Positions 22,219-34,629 of a stretch of 64,000 nucleotides of DNA are shown here, one piece after another (within the stretch, counting starts at the first letter, position 1; each line of letters begins with the position of its first letter). Below the pieces are notes generated by a model. That model made no database searches. It saw only the letters and a list, made by a program, of their open reading frames with translations, and was not told the origin of the DNA. Origin of the DNA: Cryptomeria japonica. Its lineage: Eukaryota; Streptophyta; Pinopsida; Cupressales; Cupressaceae. The translations under genes were made by a program, and so were the position numbers. Location: the NCBI RefSeq assembly GCF_030272615.1, contig NC_081414.1, positions 815,385,069-815,449,068 on the forward strand, in the 5' to 3' direction.

Positions 22219-23301
22219 TGATGAATACTAAGAGGGGGGGTGAATTAGTATGCCAAAAACCATAGCACTAAAACACTTACATAGTCTAAAGATAAACCGG
22301 TAAAGCACTCTAACAAACACACCGGTTACCACACATGCAAACCAAAATGCGAATAAAGCATTCACCCACAAAAGCAATACAACCATAACACAAGATATTT
22401 GATGTGGAAACCCAACTGAGAAAAACCACGGTGAGATGGAACTCACAAGTCACTATCTGCATAATAGAAACCAGACTAGTTAAGGTCGTACAATGTTCTT
22501 CACCAGAATAGATCCTGTTAGGAATCTCAATCTCTGTTAGGAGATAAGTCCAATTAAAGACTACCTTGTTAGAGGATTTTACAAAGGCTTTGAGGCCTAC
22601 CAGATTAAGGGCTATAGACTTGTCAAAGATGTGAGTAATCAACAAGTGTTTGATCTATCTAATAGCACAAACTGCTTGGTTAGATCCATTATTGCTCACA
22701 ATTAATGCATTTTAGCATTACTTCAGTCTCCTCTATCTCTCTCACAGTTACAACTTGATCTTTTCAGATAAGATCGGTCTTCCAACAACTCAACAACCAC
22801 CTTAAACCCTAGACATGATGTCCTTTTAAAGGAATCTGATTTCATGTCAGTCTAATAGGATTACATAGCAATTTCCTAAGTTCAATTAATCTAGACATAC
22901 TCAGTAACATGACAGAAAAAGCATCGTCAATGTCTTGGCACTGTCAAACAATCGGTGGATTAGTAAGTCATCACAAAATGCCAATTGGTAACTCATCACA
23001 GAGTATTACCGGTTCATACAAAATACCGGTTGCCGGTTTGGCAAAAATGAGGACTGGTAAGAATGTGTTGAGCCGCTTTGCTCCCTCGTACCGCTTGGGA
23101 TCTACGAACTGCTTGGGGTCGACATGTTGCTTCAGACTGGGAAACACATTCTGCAAAATCACCACTAGTCTAAAGACTAGAATACAACATATTAGTTGGA
23201 ACAAATACCGGTTGAGCTCAAGCTCATACATATAAAGGGGATCTCAATAAAAGTGTGTGTCCATCAATGAAAATCATAATATAAACACAAAAATGCCAAC
23301 A
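22219..23301 (-). repeat. Element B 3' LTR
   Basis: 1083 bp, ending on the plus strand with TGCCAACA. It is 37 bp shorter than its partner because of one deletion between two 19-bp direct repeats (see 28943-28998). Confidence 0.9.
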
Positions 23302-23318
23302 ATCTCCCCCTTTGGCAT
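23302..23318 (-). other. Polypurine tract, element B
   Basis: The minus strand reads ATGCCAAAGGGGGAGAT, identical to the tract of element A, directly before the 3' LTR. Confidence 0.85.
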
Positions 23319-23638
23319 TGATGGCAACACTTAGGAAAATAAAATTTTGACATCTAAGTTTTTTACAACAAAAACTTGCCATGAACAAAATTGCTCCCCC
23401 TAAGCATATACACTATCCCTTAATCAACACAGTGTATAGCAATTTTGTATATGGAGCATAATCATCAGAGCATATAGCATATATCAAAACATATATCAAA
23501 ATTTCAAAACTAGATACTTCTCCCCTTGTGTCAGATGATCAAAATTTTAAGACCAAAAACTAGATATACTTGTCCCCCTTTGCCAACAATGACAAAGTAC
23601 CGCTGAATAACCCTGTTTCCATATATATATAGATAAAT

Positions 23639-26600
23639 TTATGACAATAATGAATAATACTTGTCAAAAACTGATTTATAGTCCTGGAAAAATTGTTTCA
23701 TGGATAGTGACCAAGACTCAAGTAGGGAGGTTGCCACTTCTTTCTCTGTTTGCATCTGGGATACCTGTTCCTCCACGGCATCAATTGTGCTCAGTTCCTG
23801 TGTGACTGTCAGGGCATCCAGGTTCAGAAAACACTTTTGAAGAATTTGTAGTCATGGAAGTAAAACCAGTTGAAGCTCTTGCAAATCCCTAGACTGTGTA
23901 CTAATCTCTTGCTCCATCTAGAACTGGTGAACAGTTTGCCCATATGCGGCAAAGGAATCATAAGGTGTCTTAAATGTGCCCAAGTAGGATTGTAAGTCCA
24001 TTTGAAGCTTTTGCTTCTTGGCTAGCACATAATCACAAAATAGATGAGGTTGATATATTTTGTTGAGTAGCAAGTTTCCCTCATCCAAGGAACTCCTTAT
24101 GTCCTTTTGGTCTTTCAGTAGTTCAGTCCTACCCTCATTCATCTTTTTCACCAGAGCAACGTTAAGAGCCTTTTGGTGCTCTTTCTTGACATTGGCCTCA
24201 GCTGCTTCTTCCAAGCTCTGCACCTAATCATCCACTATAGTACATAGGAGTTTGAGTTGTGCTAGTGATGATCCAGTGTTTGGAAGATTAGTATCGGGGA
24301 TTAAACCAGTAAGGGTGTCTATTGCCGCCTGAATTATATCCTGTTCCTTTTTCCTACGAATGATTTCAAGGCGCTCTTGGGCAACCTTGATTCTCTGCAT
24401 AAGCTCAAACTCACTTGCAAATTGGAGATCAATAGTACTCGAGATAGCAGCCTATTTGGCTTGGCTCTCGGTTGCCTTAGGAGTCTCCATCTATGTGCTC
24501 TTCATTGCTTCAGATGCCTTGTCTGCTTCTTCCTTCTTCCTTTTCTCTACCTCTTTCTTCTGTTCTTGTTCCCTGTCTTCTTCTTCTTTCTTTTTCCTCT
24601 CCTCCTCTTCTTTCTCTTTCTCTTCCCTCTTTTTCTTTTCTTCCTCTTCCACCTTCTTCTTGTCTTCTTCTTCTTTCTTCTTCTCTGCTTCTTCCTTCTT
24701 CTTTGCTTCCTCTTCCTTCTTCTTCTTCTTCTCTTCCTCTTCCTTCTTCTTCTTCTCTTCGTCTTCCTTCTTCTTATTTTCTTCCTTATCCTCTTCTTCT
24801 TTGTTCTTCCTGTCATCTTCTTGCTTCTTCTTCTCTTCATCTTTTCATTTCTCCTCTTCCTCTTTTCTCTTCTCTTCCTCTATTTTCTTTTTCTCATCTT
24901 CATCCCTCTTCTTTTTCTCTTCCTATTCCTTAGCCGCTTCCTATGAGTCCTTAGCCTACTCACCACCCTATTCGGCTTGTTTCTCCTATTCAGTTCCCTC
25001 ATAAGGTATTTCCTAAGTGACATCTTCTACATCCAGGGCATCGACATCGATAGTGTCAATTGGTTCTTCAACTAGGTTGCCTTCCTCATCAAAAACCTCA
25101 TCCGGTTTGGAAATAACCGGTTCTTTTTCCGCTTGGAGGTTGGCCATTCATGCTTTGTGAGCTAGAACGACATGATTCATGTGTTGATGAGTGTCTTTTT
25201 CCACATGATCAATTCTTCCCTCCAATAGCCAGTGTCTTCTTCTCCTTGTGAAGAAGACACCTTTATTTTGATCCACATCAAACAATTATGAATTTGAGAG
25301 ATCGGGAAAGTACTGTGAAAAGAATTTCTCCCTAATCTCTTGTTCCTTTTCAATGGAAATGCGCCATTTATTATCTAGCACTTTAAATAAAGAAGCTGAT
25401 GTCTAAGATTTAATCTCTGATGGTGACCAGTCATTCTTGCACAAATAAATAATGATTTCCTATAAAATTTCTTCCTTCTCCTCATCACTAAAATCATCAT
25501 AATAGTCTACTAAATCATGAAGTAATTTTCTCCTAATATTCTTAACTATCCTTTGAAAATGTGTCAAAGGTTTATATGAGGAGATGTCAATATTTACCGG
25601 TGCGGATGCTGCCGGTTCATTCTTCTTTATCTTCTTTGTCTGTCTGGCCTTCTTTGGCTTTTCATCAGACTCAGTTTCTTTGGAGTCTGGTTCATTTGTC
25701 TTAGTCTTCCTTTTTCTTTCGAAGACTTTTTCCAGTGTTACCTTTGGTTTCTTCTTTGCCGGTGACCACTTGGTCACTCTTGGAGTTGCAGTGGTAGCCG
25801 ATGTCGATGTTGCAGGCACTGCCTTGGCTTTCTTTGCTGCCGGTTCTTTTCCTTTCTTAACTGATGGTTCTTCAGCCAGTGCAATCCTCTCCAAGTAGGT
25901 TCCGGTCCTTTTAGCCTTTGGATCAAGAGGTGAGGTAATAAGGGTTGAGGCATACCCTTCCAGCATATCATACATAACTTCATAGCCCATTGGCTCCACT
26001 TCCTCCATTCTAGGCTCAATAGCCTCCATTAAACATTTGTCCACCTGAATGGTGAAATAGATGTCATCTTCATAGAAGAATAACCCTACCAATAGTTGTC
26101 CAAACTTGAATCATAGTTTATTATCCTATTTCATTGTCTTTAGATTCAATAGGAGTTGCCTCTGCATACCAGTACATAAGTCAAAAGATGCATCCTCTTT
26201 TATCATCTAGTAAGCGACATTTACCATTGCAGCAGATACAGAATTAATCCTGCTGGCTGAAAACATTCTGTAGCCTATCGCCATGCAGACATATTTCATC
26301 ATATCATCCTTGATAGGATTAACTGTCATGCCCCGTGAGTCAGTAGTTGAACCGATGAGCTTGGCTATTTCAATTTTGCTCACCTTTCTCAGGGCTGGCA
26401 CTTCCCCTATGTTACAAAAACCAGTGACTACATGAATTGCCTAAGGCGTAATATCATGCATCCTCTCCAGGTACATCTTGTCACCATGGACTCTGCTCAA
26501 AATAATCCTTATGTGATACTCTGTAAAATCGTCTAGAAAATATACTACATTATGGAATTTCTTCTTCTCTAAGACACTAAACTCTAGTTTGATCTTTTTG

Positions 26601-26803
26601 TCCTTGCCGCAAAATAGACCTAACTTAGTTTGAATAGATAAAGACCCTAGGTCTTCTATTTTACAATCAATATAATCAGAAATTCCCTCTTCAACTATGA
26701 GTCCAGCCAGAACTTGTGATAAGGCATTATATTTGGACTTCCTCTGAATAAAACTTTCTGACTCTATGGATGTACTTGAATTGGTATGAGAAGCAGAAGC
26801 CAT
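23639..26803 (-). pseudogene. ORF2 of unknown function, element B
   Basis: This is the counterpart of the element A ORF2. It starts MASASHTNSS at 26803 and ends KYYSLLS at 23639. Core blocks seen: EEGISDYIDCKIEDLGSL, HGDKMYLERMHDIT, GMTVNPIKDDMMKYVCMAIG and FKFGQLLVG. Compared with A, about 65 residues after FGQLLVG are missing. Then follow a lysine-rich nuclear-signal-like segment (KKARQTKKIKKNE), ISSYKPLTHFQRIVKNIRRK, an acidic/Lys-Glu block (about 24540-24920) and a C-terminal coiled coil. About a dozen stops, mostly at likely Gln codons. Function unknown; the parts suggest a nuclear, oligomeric protein, which is inference. Confidence 0.72.
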
Positions 26804-27246
26804 TGTAGAGTATTTCAAGAACATGAAAAATACCTTTCAAATGCGAATTTAGGGCTTCCTGATTCTGCTTCACTCCACTCTCCATCGGTTGCCAAATCAC
26901 TGCTTTGAGTTCTCCACCACTGCTTGCAAACTGGATTTGAATCTCTTTCAAGGTTTATCAATTTCTTGAAATCTTAGCTCAAATCGCCTTTTCTTTGCTC
27001 TGCACTTGAAAAAATTTCTTCGCTCGAAAACAGATAGTGGGAAATGATTTGAAATAGGCTTATATACATGTCTCTCACCTACCACCATTAATGCTCCTCT
27101 ATTAGGGCGTAAACCCTAATTTGCCTTTTTACCATTTCTGGTCTTCTACCAAGCAACATGTATTGCATACTAGTTAAGGTCTTTTACCAGTGAAAACCAG
27201 GGGTTCGAAAGCATTTCACCATTTGCTCCCTCTAAGCCTTTGAGGC
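26804..27246 (-). promoter_or_regulatory. Inter-ORF spacer with TATA box and hairpin (element B)
   Basis: The 443-bp spacer holds the same ATTAGGG/CCCTAAT hairpin as element A (27101-27120). A canonical TATATAAG is at 27066-27059 (minus), about 255 bp before the ORF2 start. Position and hairpin are conserved with A, and C and D also have a TATA here. A separate promoter for ORF2 is inferred. Confidence 0.45.
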
Positions 27247-28560
27247 TTAGTTTGTCGGTTCTGATATTTCCACACTAGGTGCAAAAACCGGTTCCTCTTC
27301 CAACATTGTTGGTTTCTTCCTCCATGTTTTGTTCATGTCCATTTGAACTATTTCAACATCAATTTCTCCTTCCTGAGTGACCGGTATATTATCAAATATA
27401 CTTTTTCTGCTTCTACAGAGTCTTGCAATATGACTCAGTTTGTTGCAGTGATAGCAAACAAGTCCAGGTGATCTCCAAGGTCCGTTGTACATATTTCCAT
27501 TCTTCCTTCTGCATGTTGTAGTAGTGTGACCATGACCATGATAGATCATACAAATTTCTCTCCATCTGGTTGCCGCTTGATGGCCACTGCTTCTTGACTA
27601 ATGGTTGAAGACATTAAACCGGTTGTGATTCCGGTTCACAAAAGATTCAGGACCAGTTCCTTGGGTCCTTTGAGGATATCTTCTAGTGTTATCCATCACA
27701 GACCTGCATTCAACTGCTCTATGCCCAAACTTGTTGCATGCATAGCAATGACCATTGAACTTATTGGATCTAGGTACATTGTTAATAAAGTAAGGAAAAT
27801 TATTGTAGGCTTTGCTCCTACATACATTGGCAGTGTGTCCTTCTTTAAGACAGTTAAAGCAAACAGGTTTGAATTTTTGCTTACCTTTTCCTTTGAGTGT
27901 CGGTTGCTTCTTTGATGCTTCAGCATTTGTTCCTGAGGATTCTCCTTCCTCATGTCTAAAGAAACTAAGACCATTGGTATTCTTTGCCAGTCTAGATGAC
28001 TCAAGCTTTTGCTCTAGCTTGACAGTACTTTTGCCAAACTTAGCAAGTATTTCCTTTGACTCATAGAGTTCTTTGGAAACAGCAATATTTATCTCCATAA
28101 GACTTGCATTTTCAGAGATGGCCATGTTCAGTTCACCTTGCATGTCTTCCTTTTCCATTCTGCTCTCATGAAGGTGAGCAGTCAGTGCACTAATCTCTTG
28201 TTTCAACTTGGATATCTCATTATCTCTGTCCTTTATCAGATCTTCAGCTTTTCTCTAGTTCTCAAGCTCTTGACTAAACCGAATAGTCTGTCCTTCCAAC
28301 TCCTTCCTCAGATTGGAGTTTGAATCATTCAGATTATTCACTTCAGCAATCATGGCTTCCATGTTAGCTTCATCTTTAGAACTACTTTCAGATAGCTCCA
28401 TTATCTTTTCTGCATGTTCTCTTCTTTTAGCTTGAGATGCCTTGTATTTGACCATAAGATCATCATAGGATTTGACCATAAGATCATCATAGGCTTTCTC
28501 AGATTGAGTGAGCCATTGAGTAAGTTCCCTCAAGGTGTATTCTCCCATATCTCTTTCCAA
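27247..28560 (-). pseudogene. Gag-like coiled-coil/zinc-knuckle ORF, element B
   Basis: It starts MERDMGEYTLRELTQ at 28560. The coiled-coil half is nearly open, with one TAG near 28256 (likely former Gln or Trp). A second frame to 27598 carries NTNGLSF and knuckles CFNCLKEGHTANVC and CYACNKFGHRAVEC, both complete CCHC. The rest carries the degenerate CMIYHGHGHTTTTC and CYHCNKLSHIARLC with Ser for Gly. The end SVEISEPTN matches element A. A 24-bp tandem duplication adds eight residues (YDDLMVKS). B keeps a better Gag than A. The N-terminal capsid region of autonomous copia Gag is missing here too. Confidence 0.78.
28447..28494. repeat. 24-bp tandem duplication in B gag
   Basis: Two adjacent copies of a 24-bp unit starting TTTGACCATAAGATC, differing only at the last base. 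Elements A, C and D have one copy. The frame is kept. Confidence 0.9.
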
Positions 28561-28583
28561 GTGGTTAAACTTATAGAAAGGTA

Positions 28584-28596
28584 GGCTCTAATACCA
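28584..28596 (-). other. Primer binding site, initiator tRNA-Met type (element B)
   Basis: The minus strand reads TGGTATTAGAGCC, 2 nt from the LTR. One C-to-T change from the copia consensus. Confidence 0.85.
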
Positions 28597-28598
28597 AT

Positions 28599-29718
28599 TG
28601 ATGAATACTAAGAGGGGGGGTGAATTAGTATGCCAAAAACCACAACACTAAAACACTTACATAGTCTAAAGATAAACCAGTAAAGCAGTCTAATAGACAG
28701 ACCAGTTACCACACATGCAAACCAAAATGTGAATAAAGCATTCACCCACAAAAGCAATACAACCATAACACAAGATATTTGACGTGGAAACCCAACTGGG
28801 AAAAACCATGGTGAGATGGAACTCACAAGTCACTATCTGCAAAATAGAAACCAGACCGGTTAATGTTTTACAATGTTCTTCACTAGAACAGATCCTATTA
28901 GGAATCTCAATCTCTGTTAGGAGATAAGTCCAATTAAAGACTACCTTGTTAGAGGATTTTAGATTCACAGGTGTGAACCACCTTGTTAGAGGATTTTACA
29001 AAGGCTTTGAGGCCTACCCGGTTAAGGGCTACAGACTTGTAAAAGATGTGAGTAATCAACAAGTGTTTGATATATCTAATAGCACAAACTGCTTGGTTAG
29101 ATCTAGTATTGTGCATAGTTAATGCATTCCAGCATTACTTCAATCTCCTCTATCTCTCTCATAGTTACAACTTGATCTTTTCAAATAAGATCATTCTTCC
29201 AACAACTCAACAACCACCTTAAACCCTAGACATGATGTCCTTTTAAAGGAATCTGATTTCATGTCGGTCTAATAGGATTACATTACAATTTCCTAGGTTC
29301 AATGAATCTAGACATACTCAGTAACATGACACAAAAAGCACTGTCAATGTGTCGACACTGTCAAACAATTGGTGGATTGGTAACTCATCACAAAATGCCG
29401 GTTGGTAACTCATCATAGAGTATTACCGGTTCATACAAAATACCAGTTGCTGGTTTGGCAAAAATGAAGACTGGTAAGAATGTGTTGTGCCTCTTTTCTC
29501 CCTCATACCGCTTGGGATCTATGAACCGCTTGGGGTCAACATGCCGCTTCAGATCGGGAAACACATTTTGCAAAATCACCACTAGTCTAAAGACTAGAAT
29601 ACAACATACTGGTTGGAACAAATACCAATTGAGCTCAAGCTCATACATATAAAGGGGATCTCAATACAAGTGTGTGTCCATCAATGACAATCACAATATA
29701 AACATAAAAATGCCAACA
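28599..29718 (-). repeat. Element B 5' LTR
   Basis: 1120 bp. It contains two 19-bp direct repeats at 28943-28961 and 28980-28998, also recognisable in element A, so this is the ancestral form. A TATA-like TTTAAAAGG lies at 29247-29239. Confidence 0.9.
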
Positions 29719-29723
29719 GACTA

Positions 29724-31481
29724 CACTTCATCACAACATGTGATGATTTTACATGGGTGGTAGTGGACCAAATACCCTGAGGAGACTGCAAGAATGGTAG
29801 AACACAATGCCACCTCATGGCAAACAAATTTATTTCATAAGATCATTAACCCCACCTTCCTTATGCCCCCCAAGGTATCTATGCCACAGTTTCTCCCCTT
29901 ATGACCCCCAAATGTGCAAACCTGGCCATGCAACAATTGTCACAAATGCACCCCTTGAGTTTTCTCTCATAAAGAGAGTCTCTCACTTGAGGGCTGTCAA
30001 ACTTCTACCACCTGTAAGACCATCCTACTCTCCCAAGAGTAGAAGGAGAAATAAAAGATAGAATACAAAATAATTTTCACAAAGGAAAATACAAGAAACC
30101 AACCTCTACATACAAGCAATCTTTTCAACATAAACATGCAACGTAAAAACAAAGAGACGAACCAACCTTCAGTCTGCCCAAAGGTATGCTAGAACTAGTT
30201 TGAGGATGAGCAGCCCAAATCCAAAAATCTTCCTTCCACACTTAGCCAAAAATTTTGAATCCAAAAACCAAACTTTTCAAAATGCATAGTCTCAAAAAAT
30301 GGAGAATGGGTGATTACCCACAAAACCTCTCATTCTTGCCTAAGAAGACCTCAGTGACAGTTCTCACAGGTTTCTAAAATTGAAAAAGGAAAAAGTAAGA
30401 AAAAGATCAAAAAAGATCTCTCATCAAAAGGGAAGGTTATCTAACCTAGATGACACCTTCTAATTTTGAATTTTTGCACATCTTAGAAAACCCACTTTTT
30501 AGAATGACTAAACAGTCACATGGGAGTAGACACATGCCTAAAAACACTCCTAAATTCTAGGTATACCTTATGGGCTTTAGGAAACACCTTTAAACTACCC
30601 ATAGGAGTCCATTTAACCCCTTATAAATCCATCTGAAGTTAACTTTCGGGTCAAACCTGAGTTGACCACTCCAAAGACTCTCTACCCAAGGAAAATTTAG
30701 AACCACATACAAATGTTTTGAAAAAGCTATAGCTGAACAACTCCCTTCAAGAGACAAGTCAAAATTCAAGACATAAATCAACACGTGTCAAGTGACACAA
30801 TAAAATACATTACAAAATTACACATGGAAATTGTCTCTTGTTGGATTTAAATAAATCAATAAATAAAATTTAACACACATGCATCATTTACTATTACAAA
30901 TAAAATATGATACATACGGGGTGTTGTCTCTCCAAATAGACAACCCCTGGCTTTACGAACGTACATAGGTCTAGGTTTGGTTGTCCATAATATTTCCATG
31001 GTCACATGGATAATTTCCCTGCGCATCTCAATTACACATTAGTAATTCTAAATAATCTCATATAATATTAAACACATGAATAAGAATACACATCAAACAC
31101 TCTGCATAAAATTTACATTTAAACAAATCGATATATCTTATATCCAAATAAATCCACATAAGCATTTATCAAAATCCTCATAATTTTGATCCATACATAA
31201 GACATGCATCCTATTTCTATCATCACACTAAAGTCCTGCAAATCCAATAATGACATACATCATCTCAAAGTTATCCTATTCTAGAATCATATAAAGTTAT
31301 GTATCCATAACACATCAAAATGTACACCTCAAGGTGAAATTATTCCATAACCCAGTTCAATTACTTTTCTCAACAATCTATCCATCTAACAAAGCCCATC
31401 CTATTGAATTATAACATTTATTAGTAAGGTCAACCATGGTCAACTGAGTTAACTAGAGCTTGATCGAGGAGGGGCTCTACA
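29724..31481. other. Right part of interval H, no gene seen
   Basis: Non-coding. A small imperfect hairpin (GTTGTCT/AGACAAC) lies near 30923-30944. No ORF supported. Confidence 0.45.
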
Positions 31482-31486
31482 CATAT

Positions 31487-34072
31487 AATATAGAAATTTT
31501 GAAGTACAGTAATCGAATCACTAACATATGTCATAACAAGATTTAATAGGTACTTTAGAATGCTATTTGAAAATGTATTTCCAAATACAATTCTAGTTAT
31601 TCCAATGCATCATCCCTTATGATTAAAGTGGGCCCCAAAAATATGAAAATGAAAAGGATAAACATTCAAAAGAAAAAACTTTAAATCAGACACATTAAAG
31701 TGCCACATTTTGTATTACATAATTCACCATATCTTATATAGCCTTCCAAATGCACACTCAACAAAAAGTGCATTGATGACAACTCAAAGTTTAATTTCTT
31801 ATAATCTACTATTATTCTAAATTGAATAATTTAATGAAGAAGTAATTTGAAAAAGTGTTGAAGGTGGAGAATAAGCATAATGAGATATAAATATGTATTC
31901 ATTTTGCAATGAGTCTTTAATCTCTTACTCGCTTTAATACAATATACAATACATTTACTCATTTTTAAATGTATCCTCTTCATTTGTCAATATAAATTAT
32001 CCGAGAATTTTTCTTAAATACCTCTATTATGTAATCTAATGAAAAGATTGTTCTTTTATTCTTTAATATAGAAAGTGATCCGATCAGTGTATAAAATACA
32101 AATTTTTATTAGTATATTTATATTAATAAATAATATTAAGTATGTAAAATACTGACATTAAATTCCTTGCTTGAAATGAAATATATTTAAGCCTAAATTC
32201 ATTGTAGCTACTTCCAGTTCTAATAGATCTCCAAAATTTCTTTTATCACAAAATGAATGCTACTATGTATATCTTGTCTATATTTGGTTTTTTTACACAC
32301 TTAAACCACATGTATTCTTTACAATGCTTTCTTGTTTATCTTTTCATTGATTTTTAATTGATTACCAAATAAATTGGAATAATGGCATGAATTTCTCAAT
32401 TTACATGGTAAAGAGGTAGTAGAAAACTGATACTTGAGTGACATGCCAAGCATGTTAAACAATGGTGCTTCTATGTTTCGCCATTGCCCTTTTGACCTTC
32501 CAATTTTAATATTCTCATTCATTGGTAGGGTTACAAGTTCCATTCCCATCAAGGTCTTTCATGCTACTATTTCTCACTAAGAAATTTCAATCTAGAGTTA
32601 GCCTCATCTCTTGCCCAATTTTGTATTCATGTTGTCATAGATTTCCTCCTTTCACTTTACTTCATTTTAGAAGCAACTCTCCTTGGAGTTTGTTTACTTT
32701 TTTTTTGTTATTTTCTTTTATGTCATAGCATTTGACAATATTATCATTATGAAGATCTAATTTATACCATTTTATCATGATAAAATGGACACACTTCCAA
32801 ATTAGTGGTCTATTTATATAGTTTAAATGCAACTAAAAAAATTGAGTTGTAGAATGTATCATGCTAAAAGATGTTATTTTCACTATGTGAATAGAGCTCA
32901 AGATCATATTTTTTAATTCCATAAAGAAACTAAAACTATAGCTCAAAGAATTCACAAAATGTATTGTCCTCAAGCAACTCATTTTCATCATGTGAATAGA
33001 GTTAAAGATCATCCTTTCTTATTTCTTTCTCTAATTCATCTATCTTACTATAGAGATCTTGTCTCTTATCATGGAATGTGAATTGAGATGAAGAGTCTTT
33101 ATGTCTTTAATTATATCCAATTAAATCCTACGTGGAACTTGATAAACACTTGCCACTCCATTAGGAGAACAACCAGTCGTATGAGTGAACCAAAGAAAAC
33201 CCAATTCTCTATCCATAAAATAAAAATAAAAATTACTTATTAATCATTTAATTTTGATTGATAGATGACAGTTGTGCTCCATTGAGCACCCTTGTCCAAT
33301 AGTTATTCAAATATAGTTCTTTATTTTTGAGACAATCCTAAATTACCATACCAATAAATATTTTTTCAAGATCCTTTTAAAGAAAAATTGGGTTCTCCAT
33401 TTACATAATGTCACTTTCGAATTTATAGGACATTCCATATCAATTACAATTGGCATAACCATTACACCTCCATTATAAATTTGGTGTAAAATTGCCAAGA
33501 TATTAACTAAAACAAGAACCATAAACAAACTTCACATAGAGAAATGAGATCTTCAAGACAAATAATCAACCTAAGTTCAAGATTGTATTTAAAAATTGTA
33601 TACACCAAAAATACTATTATATACATCAAAATTAAATTATTGTATCTTCTATGCATATATCAAATTGTACTCTCTAACATGATGACATATATAATTTTCT
33701 ATTAACACAACTCTTGCAAGTCCCTCAGATGCAAGTACTAATTTATATCAATGAAAAATATATACTAAAATTAAATATTTATCAAAAACACTAAAATAAA
33801 AAAATACAAATCATAGATTTTTCTTCTTTATAATAAAATAAATGAACCAAAAATCTAAACATTCTTTTACACATTAAATATAAAAAACAGCTCTATCAAA
33901 TTTAAATTAATTCATATTTCTATTACACTAAGAAGTCCAAGATAAAATAAAATAAAAATTATTCCTACACTAAAATATTTGAAGGTATAATTTAGTTTTT
34001 AAAACCTTAATATATATTCCTTTGCATCACTCATTTTCCGACTTGGAAACCTTTCACGACGTGGCAATAAAT
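31487..34072. other. AT-rich sequence, no gene or element recognised
   Basis: About 2.6 kb without a supported ORF. Two imperfect copies of a TGAATAGAGCTCAAGATCAT-like segment lie at about 32888 and 32989. A palindrome lies at 32767-32788. It may be old repeat or low-copy DNA. Confidence 0.45.
32767..32788. repeat. Perfect 22-bp palindrome
   Basis: Two perfect 11-base arms starting CCATTTTATCA with no spacer. No neighbouring gene explains it. Confidence 0.9.
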
Positions 34073-34585
34073 AAGATTATGAGAGTGGATATAATGATAC
34101 ATTTTGTATAAGCTGATATAGTTGACAGTGAAGGTATTTGTAATAGACTGAGCATAAACCAATACTGAACCTAGCATAATTGATGCTGATCTGAAGCAAT
34201 ACATTGTATTAGATTTTGAAAATCCATTTTGTAAGTCAGTGAGACTTCCGTTTTGTGATTGAGTAGTGAGCTCTAGGCTGCTAGCCTTCCTGCATGTGTA
34301 GTCCCCTCATTGTAAGTAATATTTATTCATTGGCTAGTGAGTGAATATTGTGGGTCATAAATCCCACCAAGGTTTTTCCCACACCAGGTTTCCTCATTAA
34401 ATATCTTGTGTTATGGTTTGTTCTCTATGTTGTCTCTGTTATTCTTATTTGTTGCATTAATTCTTATTTATCGATACACCGTTTTGGGATACAAAGTTCT
34501 AAATAAGTTTAAATATTCTGTAAACCGGTTAGACATTGATTCACCCCCTGTCTCAGTGTCTTTGGGACTATCATTGATTCTAACA
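34073..34585 (+). repeat. Element C 5' LTR, truncated
   Basis: Matches 38488-39002, with roughly one difference in ten by eye. The first 300 bp of the LTR are missing. The break at about 34072 joins unrelated sequence. Confidence 0.85.
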
Positions 34586-34587
34586 AT

Positions 34588-34600
34588 TGGTATTAGAGCC
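34588..34600 (+). other. Primer binding site, initiator tRNA-Met type (element C)
   Basis: TGGTATTAGAGCC, 2 nt after the LTR, identical to the site of element B. Confidence 0.85.
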
Positions 34601-34629
34601 TGGTCCTCTATTTACAAAAGCCTAACCAT

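Larger units (their letters stand above)
22219..29718 (-). mobile_element. Element B: complete pol-less copia-like element, relative of A
   Basis: 7500 bp on the minus strand with both LTRs, primer site, Gag-like ORF, TATA-bearing spacer, ORF2 and polypurine tract. The flanking pentamers are GGCTA (22214-22218) and GACTA (29719-29723), a target duplication with one change. LTRs and both ORFs are clearly homologous to element A along their length. Like A it has no pol genes and so depends on another element. It lies inside interval H. Confidence 0.92.
19464..31481. mobile_element. Interval H: candidate 4.5-kb solo LTR split by element B
   Basis: The interval starts TGTCATGCCC and ends GGGGCTCTACA, giving TGT...ACA ends with an imperfect inverted repeat (TGTCATGCCC versus TGTAGAGCCC). 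It is flanked by a perfect 5-bp repeat, CATAT, at 19459-19463 and 31482-31486. Removing element B leaves about 4.5 kb without recognisable coding sequence and without an internal direct repeat that would mark two LTRs. It is best read as a solo LTR or a large non-coding LTR element. Transcription direction is unknown. Confidence 0.5.

Noticed and set aside
24360-25004. Ser/Phe-rich open frames on the plus strand, up to 214 codons
   Set aside because: Same situation in element B: antisense shadow of the Lys/Glu-rich ORF2 block.
31487-34072. Search for a host gene between H and C
   Set aside because: Only short AT-rich frames without motifs, no convincing splice structure.
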